In this document: positions 1 through 5,569 of the stretch, piece by piece | How the letters are laid out: the number at the start of each line of letters is the position of its first letter | Numbering within the stretch: the first letter of the stretch is position 1 | Assembly: GCA_021107695.1 (NCBI GenBank) | Contig: JAIOSI010000147.1 | Location: 1-6,764 of the forward strand | Length of the DNA: 6,764 bases | Direction: 5' to 3' | Origin: a bacterium | Lineage (GTDB): Bacteria > RBG-13-66-14 | Translations under genes and position numbers: made by a program | The notes under the pieces: generated by a model | Database searches by the model: none | Seen by the model: only the letters and a program-made list of their open reading frames with translations | What the model was told of the DNA's origin: nothing

Positions 1-586
1 CTAGATAGCTGTAACGGCTCAGGAATCCATTGGAGTGCGCCAGCTCATTTGCCCGGACCGGGTCGTTATTCTGTCGTGCCAGGTCAATCAGCATCCGATG
101 GGCGGCGAAGCGCAACTCGGCATTCTGCTCACTATCCGTTACGTAATCTCCGCAACGCATTCGCAGATAACGATGGCCGTCGGCGAACTCCCCTGCCATC
201 AGAGCCATTCGCTCCAGCCAGAGCAGATTCTCCGGTCTGGTCGGTTCTTCATTAATCAGACCGGAGAAGGCAGAGAAGGCTTTTTCATAGTCGCCCTGTC
301 CCTGATGGAGCAGTGCGTAAAGCTCCAGTCGAGCGGCAGTACCGGTATCGCCGGGGAAGCCCGGTTCCTCCAGCTTTGGTAATAGCTCTGCCGCTGGTGC
401 GCCATCGAAGAACCGCCGCCAGAGGTCAGCTGTCTCAATGCAAAGCTCACCACCATAGACTTCGCCATCATAGGACGGCAGCTCGCCTCCCTCCGCGACG
501 ATAAGCGCAATCTTGCTTGCCAGCACTCCGCTGCCCATAGCGAGGAGAAGTAATATCAGAACCGTTCGCCGGATAATCTGTCGCAT
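1..586 (-). CDS. Exported TPR-like protein, N-terminal part (runs off the left edge)
   Basis: The frame stays open from an ATG at 586-584 to the left edge, giving 195 complete codons, so the C-terminus is missing. A GAGG Shine-Dalgarno-like sequence precedes the ATG. Residues 1-24 look like a Sec signal peptide: Arg6-Arg7, a leucine-rich core (LILLLLAMGSGVLA) and a probable cleavage near Ala23. The mature part begins with a short charged stretch. From about residue 84 to 185 it is helical and rich in Ala, Leu and Glu, with pairs resembling tetratricopeptide repeats, such as LYALLHQGQGDYEKAFSAF at about 89-107 and a second around 120-142. Such proteins usually act as scaffolds in the periplasm or at the envelope; no catalytic motif is visible. 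In FCB-type genomes similar N-termini can precede transglutaminase-like or DUF3857 domains, but that part would lie outside the window. It is transcribed divergently from rpsP and has its own promoter. Confidence 0.8.
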   Translation of the reverse strand, partial: MRQIIRRTVLILLLLAMGSGVLASKIALIVAEGGELPSYDGEVYGGELCIETADLWRRFFDGAPAAELLPKLEEPGFPGDTGTAARLELYALLHQGQGDYEKAFSAFSGLINEEPTRPENLLWLERMALMAGEFADGHRYLRMRCGDYVTDSEQNAELRFAAHRMLIDLARQNNDPVRANELAHSNGFLSRYSYL

Positions 587-616
587 TTTGCCTCGTTAGG
601 TTAGTCATCTTTGCAG

Positions 617-646
617 ATATTAAGCCGCCGACCGCCATTAAGTCAA
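617..646 (-). promoter_or_regulatory. Predicted sigma70-type promoter of the TPR-like protein gene
   Basis: On the minus strand TTGACT (646-641) lies 18 bases ahead of TAATAT (622-617), about 30 bases upstream of the ATG at 586. The spacer contains a direct repeat of ATTAAG (619-624 and 637-642) separated by CCGCCGACCGCC. The -35 element is strong and the -10 element moderate. Confidence 0.55.
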
Positions 647-688
647 CACCACGGGGACAGAGGCAAGGCTTCGACTAATACATGCCCC

Positions 689-717
689 TTGACCACGGCT
701 CCCGCTTATCGTAGAAT
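689..717 (+). promoter_or_regulatory. Predicted sigma70-type promoter of rpsP
   Basis: TTGACC (689-694) and TAGAAT (712-717) each match the consensus at five of six positions and are 17 bases apart. Transcription would start near 724, leaving a leader of about 80 bases before the TTG start at 804. The -35 context CCCCTTGACC recurs exactly in the fur promoter. Confidence 0.75.
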
Positions 718-740
718 GCCTGCGTACTTAGAAGAACCCT

Positions 741-767
741 GACTCACTTAGAGTCTTGCACTCAAGT
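741..767 (+). promoter_or_regulatory. rpsP leader with two mutually exclusive small hairpins
   Basis: GACTC (741-745) can pair with GAGTC (751-755) around the loop ACTTA. Alternatively ACTTAGAGT (746-754) can pair with ACTCAAGT (760-767) around the loop CTTGC, with one bulged A. The two folds share bases 746-754, so they cannot form together. The element lies in the predicted 5' untranslated region, about 26 bases before the Shine-Dalgarno sequence. A role in ribosomal-protein feedback or attenuation is inference; the stems are short. Confidence 0.35.
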
Positions 768-803
768 CTTAAACACAACGCATAGAGCATTCAAGGAGCT
801 ACC

Positions 804-1058
804 TTGGCTACCGTTATTCGCCTGAAACGCTTTGGAACCACCAACCGCCCGACCTTCCGTATCGTCGTCGCCGACTCTCGCAAACCCCTCGACGGCAAGG
901 TTCTTGAGGAAATCGGTCACTACAACCCCCGCACCGAACCCAGTGAAATCGTCGTTAACGAAGAAGCAGCCCGCAAGTGGCTCGCCGTCGGCGCGCAGCC
1001 CTCAAACACCGTTCGTGTCCTCTTTAAGAACGTCGGACTGTACAAAACCGCCGAGTAA
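804..1058 (+). CDS. rpsP: 30S ribosomal protein S16
   Basis: This 84-residue protein is the usual length for bacterial S16, a small-subunit protein that binds 16S rRNA and helps 30S assembly. The family signature is plain: the N-terminus MATVIRLKRFGTTNRPTFRI, then VVADSRKPLDGKVLEEIGHYNPR and EEAARKWLAVGAQPSNTV. The start is TTG at 804, five bases after AAGGAG (793-798); no in-frame ATG lies nearby and the translated N-terminus aligns with the family, so the rare start looks genuine. In most bacteria rpsP leads an operon with a KH-domain gene, rimM, trmD and rplS. Here the next gene is a glycosyltransferase, so that operon has been broken up in this genome. The gene has a strong promoter at 689-717 and a structured leader. 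The family assignment is essentially certain. Confidence 0.98.
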   Translation: MATVIRLKRFGTTNRPTFRIVVADSRKPLDGKVLEEIGHYNPRTEPSEIVVNEEAARKWLAVGAQPSNTVRVLFKNVGLYKTAE

Positions 1059-1130
1059 CTCACTGATTCTATCAGGTAGCTGTACCGTGGTGCGGGATTT
1101 ATGCTCGAATCGGGATTGTGTAACTGAATT

Positions 1131-1153
1131 ACCGCCTCGCCCGGGGTGGTTTT
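1131..1153 (+). terminator. Terminator- or attenuator-like hairpin between rpsP and the GT9 gene
   Basis: Bases 1131-1150 form an 8-bp stem (two G-T pairs) closed by a GCCC loop, with left arm ACCGCCTC and right arm GGGGTGGT, followed directly by TTT. The T tract is short, so termination may be partial. The hairpin ends about ten bases before the Shine-Dalgarno sequence TGGAGA (1161-1166) of the next gene, so it could also affect access to that site. It probably reduces read-through from the strong rpsP promoter. Confidence 0.5.
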
Positions 1154-1174
1154 CAGTATTTGGAGAAATAGTTA

Positions 1175-2131
1175 ATGCTCTTCCAACCTCCCAGTCGGGT
1201 TCTGCTGGTTCGCAACGATGCCCTCGGCGACGCTCTGGTAACGCTTCCCGCCGGGGAGGCTCTGCGTCGGACTTTTCCAAAGGCGGAGGTGGCGGTTCTG
1301 GCGGGAAAGCGCAACGAGTGGCTCTTTCGCCGGGCAGGCTATCCTGTATTGAAAGACCCCCTGGACTTCCGCAAAACAGTCGCCTTGCTGCGGGAGTACC
1401 GACCTCAGATCGCTGTGGTCGCCAGCCCGAGAGAGCGAGTACCTCTGGCTCTTCTGGCTGCCGGAGTTCCACTGAGAGTCGGCTACGGTTACCGTTCTTA
1501 CGGATTAACCTTCAACCGTCCGGCGTTTATCCACCGCAGCAGTTCCCGCGCCCACGAAGCCGCCCTGACTCTGGCTCTGCTTCGTCCTCTGGGGATTTAT
1601 CCGCGAAGCTACACCGCCCCTGTTCTTACTCCCACGCCGGATTCTCTTTATCGTTGTAATGAACTGCTAACGGAATTAACAATATCCAAACCTTATACCG
1701 TAATTCATCCTGGCGGTGGCGGTTCCGCTCCCCGCTGGTCGGTTCGGAACTACGCCGAGCTGGCGCGACTCTTGATGCAACGTGAAACTCCGGTTCTGCT
1801 TACCGGTTCTCCCGCTGAGGCAGAGACTTTGGATTCTATTGCCGCCCTTGCCCCCGGTGTGGTGAGTCTAGCGGGAAGGAGCGATCTCAACCTGCTGACC
1901 GCTCTGATCGCTCGCTGTGATTGCTTCGTTTCCGGCTCCACGGGACCAATGCACCTGGCGGCGGCACTGGGAGTGCAGCAGGTTGCTTTATTCTCAAACG
2001 AGAAGAGCGTCGCCCCGGAACGCTGGTATCCCCTGAACAAACGGGCGAAGGTACTCTGCGCCGTGGGCAACGAACTGAACACAATTACCGCTGAACGAGT
2101 ATTCTCCGCCATCAATACACTTCAACAGTAG
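1175..2131 (+). CDS. Glycosyltransferase family 9 protein (ADP-heptose:LPS heptosyltransferase type)
   Basis: The 318-residue product has the length and two-lobed GT-B layout of family 9 transferases such as WaaC, WaaF and WaaQ, which transfer heptose from ADP-heptose to the LPS inner core at the inner face of the cytoplasmic membrane. The N-terminal lobe opens with LLVRNDALGDALVTLP (residues 10-25); Asp19 sits where WaaC has its catalytic base. The C-terminal lobe has the nucleotide-sugar site: HPGGGG (178-183), RWSVRNYAELA (187-197) and SGSTGPMHLAAALG (253-266), where the frequent Asp before Thr-Gly is Ser255, a common variant. No signal peptide or membrane span is seen, as expected for a peripheral enzyme. 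The ATG at 1175 follows TGGAGA with an 8-base gap. It lies 116 bases after rpsP and may be reached by read-through. The true acceptor and sugar cannot be read from sequence; other GT9 members act on non-LPS glycans. Confidence 0.9.
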   Translation: MLFQPPSRVLLVRNDALGDALVTLPAGEALRRTFPKAEVAVLAGKRNEWLFRRAGYPVLKDPLDFRKTVALLREYRPQIAVVASPRERVPLALLAAGVPLRVGYGYRSYGLTFNRPAFIHRSSSRAHEAALTLALLRPLGIYPRSYTAPVLTPTPDSLYRCNELLTELTISKPYTVIHPGGGGSAPRWSVRNYAELARLLMQRETPVLLTGSPAEAETLDSIAALAPGVVSLAGRSDLNLLTALIARCDCFVSGSTGPMHLAAALGVQQVALFSNEKSVAPERWYPLNKRAKVLCAVGNELNTITAERVFSAINTLQQ

Positions 2132-2151
2132 AGACAATCCGGACTTTGCCC

Positions 2152-2180
2152 TTGCCTTGAGCCACTTTATCTGCTAGATT
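2152..2180 (+). promoter_or_regulatory. Possible promoter of the metalloprotease gene
   Basis: TTGCCT (2152-2157) and TAGATT (2175-2180) are spaced by 17 bases, each matching the sigma70 consensus at four positions. They lie just after the GT9 stop codon and about 70 bases upstream of the ATG at 2250. The spacing is ideal but the elements are only moderate. Confidence 0.4.
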
Positions 2181-2249
2181 GGCGGTGTGTTGGCTTGCGA
2201 TGTTTGCAAGCAGAAAACCTTTTCACATCCCCACCTCAGAGGAGCGATC

Positions 2250-4286
2250 ATGAAGAGATTTACCATTCTGCTGCTACTCGTCCTCATTGCCGGAGCGCAT
2301 GCCTTTACCTTTGCCTCCGAAGCGATTATGGACGATTACGCCAACGAGAAAATCAGCCTTGACGAAGAGCTAACCTACCTGACCTACTTCCTCGTTGATA
2401 CACGCCTGCTGCCCGCAGAATATGCGGTCTATCTGGAAAACGGACCGATGAAGAGCGGTACTCCCATTGCACATTATATTATGGAGAACCTGCCCCTTGC
2501 TTCCTACGATGTCCGCGAGAACATCCTGGCATTGATTGCCCCGCCAGAGATAGACGGCGATGATCGTGCCTCGGGCTATGTGGAATCGAGCAGCTATCCC
2601 CTGCGGGTGCTTTGGAATAATAGCTCCTGGGGCTCGGAATCTACTGCAGCCAACGCCACAGAATGCGTTGGCTACTGTGATGATAGCTGGGGTACAGAAT
2701 GCACCGGAACCAGCCGCCTCTGGCCGCCCGTTCCATATAACGGTCTTGGTCAGGATTATCAGTTCTCCCTGCGCGATTACTCCGGTGCTCTGGGGGTTAC
2801 CTTTGGAACATACTACGGTCAGTATTACGGTCATGTAGCGGGAAAGAGCTATATCTATATCTGCATTGGCACCATCGGCGACGATGAAGAGTTTAAGTCC
2901 ACCGTAGCTCACGAGCTGGCTCACGGTATCCAGTACGCCGCTGACTGGGTAGAGACAAGGTTCCGTGAACCAGGGGCGATGTATCACGAGTACGTGGTTT
3001 ATCCCGCTGTTGACGATGCCTTCCAATACTTCAACTCCTTTCAGGCAAACCCCTGGCTCAGTCTGAACCACCAAACCGCCCCAACTCTTTATCAGTATGG
3101 TGCCTGGCTCTGGTTCTTCTTCCTCGAAGATGCCTACTTCAACGATAACTACTGGTACGACGATATGTACAAGGATGGTACCCAGTCAGGCAGCACCAAT
3201 AATCCGCACATGCTGGGAACTCTCGATAACATGTTGCAGAACGATCACGGTACAACTGTAAAAGATGCCTTCTGGGAGTTCTGTGAGTGGCGTCTCTTTG
3301 CCGGAAGTTATCAGGACAGCCACCACTGGAGCAGGGCTATTTCTCCCGGTGTAAACAGGCAGGTTGCCCACGGTGCCAGCGAACTTCCGGTTGTTAACCA
3401 AAGCGTTAGCTCTGCCCAAAGACCAGCAAAATGGGGCATGAACCTGATCGTGTTCTACAACAACTCCTCTCCGCTTCCGATCACCGTGGACTTCGACGGT
3501 CAGGACGGCATAGAGTGGCGCGCCGTTCTGGTCGGAATGGACTCCAGCGGTACCTCCGATTTCTACGAGTATTCCCTTAACGGCAGCAACTACGGGCAGG
3601 TTACGATTGACGACTGGTCGGGTTATGACCGCATTGCTTTGATCGTGGCAAACTTTGGAGACGGTGCGATTAACGCCAGTCTGGGCGGCTGGACTAACCA
3701 GGCAAGCTGGACCTACAGTGCCTGGCATTCCGGCTCCGATATTGAATCCATCGACCTTAACGGTTCAGCGGTTGAGGAAGGCGTACTTCTCGACTGGCAG
3801 ATCACCGGAGACCAGCCTGCAGAGATCACCGTGCTGCGCTCCATCGGCGATTCTACTCCTGTCGCCCTTTACGATGCTCCCCTCTCCGGCAACGCCACCA
3901 GCTTCCTCGATGCCAGCGTTAACGACGGCGAAGAGTACCGCTACTGGCTTGAAATTGCCGATGCCGACGGTGTAGTCAACCGCTTTGGTCCCAGCGAGGT
4001 CATCCGCTATGTTGATGCCACGCCGGAACTCTCCCTCTCCGATCCCTATCCCAACCCGGCTCGTACAGAGGTTGCCATCAGCTATGACCTTCCCACTGAC
4101 GAAACCGTGGTGCTTTCCGTTTACGACCTCTCCGGTCGTCGGATTGCCACGGTGGATGCGGGAATGCGTACTGCGGGACGGCATACCGTTACCTGGGATG
4201 CCTCCACGGTTAGCTCCGGTGTTTACCTCTATCGCCTCAGCACCGATGAGGAGAGCCTGACCCGCCGCTTGGTTATCACCAGATAA
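2250..4286 (+). CDS. Secreted HExxH zinc metalloprotease with C-terminal T9SS sorting domain
   Basis: ATG at 2250 follows GAGGAG (2239-2244) by five bases and opens a clear signal peptide (MKRFTILLLLVLIAGAHA), so the 21-codon GTG extension from 2187 is rejected. The product has 678 residues. The zinc site is HELAHGIQYA at 221-230 (His221, Glu222 catalytic, His225); Glu240, or less likely Glu247, in REPGAMYHEYVVYP is the probable third ligand. The spacing and the downstream YGAWLWFFFLE resemble the MXAN_6640-type putative metalloproteases, though I recall that family only by pattern. Four cysteines precede the site (139, 143, 151, 205). Residues about 495-588 look like a fibronectin-III-type beta domain. 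Residues 598-678 are a type A type IX secretion sorting domain: YPNPARTEVAISYDLP, VYDLSGRRIATV, SSGVYLYRL and a basic end. It should be exported by Sec, then released or surface-anchored through T9SS. The substrate is unknown. Confidence 0.85.
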   Translation: MKRFTILLLLVLIAGAHAFTFASEAIMDDYANEKISLDEELTYLTYFLVDTRLLPAEYAVYLENGPMKSGTPIAHYIMENLPLASYDVRENILALIAPPEIDGDDRASGYVESSSYPLRVLWNNSSWGSESTAANATECVGYCDDSWGTECTGTSRLWPPVPYNGLGQDYQFSLRDYSGALGVTFGTYYGQYYGHVAGKSYIYICIGTIGDDEEFKSTVAHELAHGIQYAADWVETRFREPGAMYHEYVVYPAVDDAFQYFNSFQANPWLSLNHQTAPTLYQYGAWLWFFFLEDAYFNDNYWYDDMYKDGTQSGSTNNPHMLGTLDNMLQNDHGTTVKDAFWEFCEWRLFAGSYQDSHHWSRAISPGVNRQVAHGASELPVVNQSVSSAQRPAKWGMNLIVFYNNSSPLPITVDFDGQDGIEWRAVLVGMDSSGTSDFYEYSLNGSNYGQVTIDDWSGYDRIALIVANFGDGAINASLGGWTNQASWTYSAWHSGSDIESIDLNGSAVEEGVLLDWQITGDQPAEITVLRSIGDSTPVALYDAPLSGNATSFLDASVNDGEEYRYWLEIADADGVVNRFGPSEVIRYVDATPELSLSDPYPNPARTEVAISYDLPTDETVVLSVYDLSGRRIATVDAGMRTAGRHTVTWDASTVSSGVYLYRLSTDEESLTRRLVITR

Positions 4287-4311
4287 GCCTGGCGAGAAGC
4301 TCTGAAAATAA

Positions 4312-4346
4312 GTGAAAGAGGAGGGAGCAATCACTCCTCTTTTCAC
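4312..4346. terminator. Hairpin between convergent genes, probable bidirectional terminator
   Basis: GTGAAAGAGGAG (4312-4323) pairs with CTCCTCTTTTCAC (4334-4346), leaving one bulged T and a 10-base loop. It lies 25 bases after the metalloprotease stop and 18 bases beyond the mdaB stop on the other strand, as expected for a shared terminator. A run of four T lies within the stem rather than after it, so it is not a textbook intrinsic terminator. An overlapping alternative pairs GGAGCA (4324-4329) with TGCTCC (4352-4357). Confidence 0.65.
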
Positions 4347-4364
4347 GTGCATGCTCCTGGATAG

Positions 4365-4958
4365 CTACTTAATCAGCTTCGCCAGAATCCCTTTCAAGCT
4401 ACTGATGTCGCCTTTGATGTTCGGATTTTTCATCACGTTGTGGCAAGAGAAAGAAGGCAGAATCTCCGTCCCGCAGAACTTATACACCGCCGTGCTTGCG
4501 ACAAATACATCATCAACGGTTTTGCCAGCGAACATGGTCTGGGTTTTGTCGCCGAAGGCTTCCTTCGGGGCGTTCCAGGTCAGCGACATCATAAACTGTT
4601 TACCCTGCATCTTGCCGCCGGTTCCGTACTGCTTGCCCGGATCTTTGCGAGTCCTGCCATCGTCAACAAGCAGACTCTGTCGCACGAGACCGGTGGTAAA
4701 CACCTCATCGACGTACTTCTTGTAGATCCAGGGCGCGCCGAACCAGTAAACCGGTGCCTGGGTGATGATCAGGTCAGCCCAGACGTGCTTTTCTACCTCT
4801 TCGGAAGCGTCGTAACCCTTCTCGATGTTGGTTAGCTTGGTCTCGCAACCGTTTTCTTCGAGGAACTTTTTCATCGCATCAAGCATCGTCTGGTTCAGCT
4901 TGCCCTCGGCAAAGCCCTCGTAGCGTTGATGCGCATTGATCAGGAGAACCTTCGTCAT
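4365..4958 (-). CDS. mdaB: MdaB-type NAD(P)H:quinone reductase (flavodoxin fold)
   Basis: This 197-residue cytoplasmic protein resembles E. coli MdaB (modulator of drug activity B, about 193 residues). MdaB-type enzymes carry a flavin and reduce quinones by two electrons with NADPH, avoiding semiquinone radicals and supporting oxidative-stress defence. The N-terminus KVLLINAHQRYEGFAEGKLN (residues 3-22) is the flavodoxin-like beta-alpha start with the flavin phosphate region. It continues with WADLIITQAPVYWFGAPW (60-77), KKYVDEVFTTG, then DDGRTRKDPGKQYGTGGKMQ (99-118) and SLTWNAPKEAFGD, which is nearly diagnostic for MdaB. The ATG at 4958 follows an AAGGAAG Shine-Dalgarno sequence (4969-4963). 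The gene is convergent with the protease and downstream of ygbA on the same strand, but 212 bases away with its own promoter and a large palindrome at the predicted start site. The exact quinone substrate is not visible. Confidence 0.93.
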   Translation of the reverse strand: MTKVLLINAHQRYEGFAEGKLNQTMLDAMKKFLEENGCETKLTNIEKGYDASEEVEKHVWADLIITQAPVYWFGAPWIYKKYVDEVFTTGLVRQSLLVDDGRTRKDPGKQYGTGGKMQGKQFMMSLTWNAPKEAFGDKTQTMFAGKTVDDVFVASTAVYKFCGTEILPSFSCHNVMKNPNIKGDISSLKGILAKLIK

Positions 4959-5013
4959 TTGACTTCCTTTCCTGTCGATAAACTGTATAAAAGTTCAGCG
5001 GGAGTAACCAACG

Positions 5014-5038
5014 TTACAAACGCTCTTAACGCTTGTAA
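5014..5038. promoter_or_regulatory. Candidate operator: 25-bp imperfect palindrome at the mdaB transcription start
   Basis: Bases 5014-5038 form a palindrome centred on 5026 with nine of twelve positions pairing. The outer six-base arms TTACAA and TTGTAA pair perfectly, inner CG/CG pairs follow, and the centre is CTT. The predicted mdaB transcription start (about 5034) falls inside it, so a bound protein would block initiation. Overlapping its end is a second inverted repeat, GTAAC-CAAC-GTTAC (5004-5017). The size fits a dimeric repressor such as MarR, HxlR or TetR; none is encoded in the window apart from Fur. Confidence 0.45.
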
Positions 5039-5040
5039 GT

Positions 5041-5070
5041 ATGTTACCGCTGTTAACCCTACTCTGTCAA
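5041..5070 (-). promoter_or_regulatory. Predicted sigma70-type promoter of mdaB
   Basis: A perfect TTGACA (5070-5065) lies 18 bases ahead of TAACAT (5046-5041), with an A/T-rich tract just upstream that could act as an UP-like element. The predicted start is near 5034, giving a leader of about 75 bases before the ATG at 4958. Confidence 0.65.
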
Positions 5071-5074
5071 GGAT

Positions 5075-5106
5075 AAAAAAACAATAGTGTCCGGATACGC
5101 TCCGGA
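5075..5106 (-). terminator. Weak intrinsic-terminator candidate after ygbA
   Basis: On the minus strand TCCGGA (5106-5101) pairs with TCCGGA (5095-5090) around a five-base loop, giving a 6-bp stem. Seven T follow at 5081-5075, but eight bases separate stem and T run, so termination may be inefficient. It lies 65 bases after the ygbA stop and directly ahead of the mdaB promoter, the right place to insulate the two units. Confidence 0.35.
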
Positions 5107-5116
5107 GCTATTGCAG

Positions 5117-5139
5117 AATATTTCGCGGGATATTTTTTT
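5117..5139 (+). terminator. Plus-strand terminator-like hairpin with no plus-strand gene to serve
   Basis: Bases 5117-5134 form a 7-bp stem (five A-T pairs and two G-T wobbles) with a CGCG loop, followed by TTTTT (5135-5139). It has terminator form only on plus; on minus the wobbles become A-C mismatches and no T run follows. No plus-strand gene precedes it after 4286. It could stop transcripts running antisense through mdaB before they reach ygbA, or be chance in an A/T-rich stretch. Confidence 0.3.
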
Positions 5140-5170
5140 ACTCCTGCACTTCATGCTCCCGCTGTTCCAG

Positions 5171-5491
5171 TCACTGCTTCTTCTTCGCCTTAATCTTCGC
5201 GCGAAGATAGTGGAAGGTCAGGACTGGATGTCGCCAAAGCATCCGTGGACCAGCGTAACGCATTATTATCCGGGCAGCCTCGCGCTGCTCCTTTTTATAA
5301 CAGTGGATTGAACAGTCCTCGCAGGGTGGTTTGTCGTCGCTGAGTGGACAGAGCTCCAGGCGTTTCAGAGCGTAATCCAGAAAACCCCGACAATCGCTAC
5401 ACAATTCATCATCTGTCAGATGACGATGACCGCAGCAGTATATCCGAGTCATCACCCGAATGGTGTGTTTGTAGCGAAGAACTTTTTGCAC
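5171..5491 (-). CDS. ygbA: YgbA-type cysteine-rich protein (nitrous oxide-stimulated promoter family)
   Basis: The 106-residue product matches the YgbA family across its length: RIYCCGHRHLTDDELCSDC (16-34), a tyrosine/leucine-rich helix, then CEDCSIHCYKKEQREAARII (57-76) and MRYAGPRMLWRHPVL (77-91). Eight cysteines (19, 20, 31, 34, 48, 57, 60, 64) plus His22 and His24 form CxxC-like pairs suggesting a bound metal or iron-sulphur cluster, although no biochemistry is visible. In enterobacteria ygbA belongs to the NsrR nitric-oxide regulon; the molecular role is poorly defined. The chosen start is GTG at 5491 with a weak GGTGG site; an in-frame stop lies 15 codons upstream, and family members usually carry a short basic stretch before the first cysteine, which argues against the internal ATG at 5452. 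It lies 78 bases downstream of fur on the same strand, probably one transcript. The C-terminus is lysine-rich. Confidence 0.88.
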   Translation of the reverse strand: MQKVLRYKHTIRVMTRIYCCGHRHLTDDELCSDCRGFLDYALKRLELCPLSDDKPPCEDCSIHCYKKEQREAARIIMRYAGPRMLWRHPVLTFHYLRAKIKAKKKQ

Positions 5492-5500
5492 TACTAACCA

Positions 5501-5516
5501 CCGATAAGAAGATCGG
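5501..5516 (-). promoter_or_regulatory. Small hairpin abutting the ygbA ribosome binding site
   Basis: On the minus strand CCGAT (5516-5512) pairs with ATCGG (5505-5501) around CTTCTT. The last bases of the stem run directly into GGTGG, the only Shine-Dalgarno-like sequence before the GTG start at 5491. The fold could modulate translation of ygbA; at five base pairs it may also be chance. Confidence 0.25.
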
Positions 5517-5569
5517 GACTGACGCAGTTCTTACGTTAATATGAGCTGTTCAGAGATGTTGAAGTATCT

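Noticed and set aside
1002..1472. Minus-strand open frame antisense to the rpsP end and GT9 start
   Set aside because: Arg/Pro/Glu-rich composition, no motif, and both overlapped plus-strand genes are convincing.
832..1659. Long plus-strand open frame overlapping rpsP and the GT9 gene
   Set aside because: Its product is Ser/Pro/Arg-rich low-complexity sequence with no family motif, and it overlaps two well-supported genes in another frame. It is a shadow frame.
2187..2249. GTG-initiated 21-codon N-terminal extension of the metalloprotease
   Set aside because: The ATG at 2250 has an excellent GAGGAG site and starts directly with a signal peptide; the extension would bury it behind a cysteine-containing stretch.
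2370..3074. Minus-strand open frame of 234 codons inside the metalloprotease gene
   Set aside because: It is antisense to a region encoding clear protease motifs, has no good ribosome binding site and shows no recognisable domain. The same holds for the antisense frames at 3186-3728 and 3765-4352.
4312..4725. Plus-strand open frames antisense to mdaB (4312-4725 and 4440-4835)
   Set aside because: They are shadows of mdaB, whose family signature is unmistakable on the minus strand.
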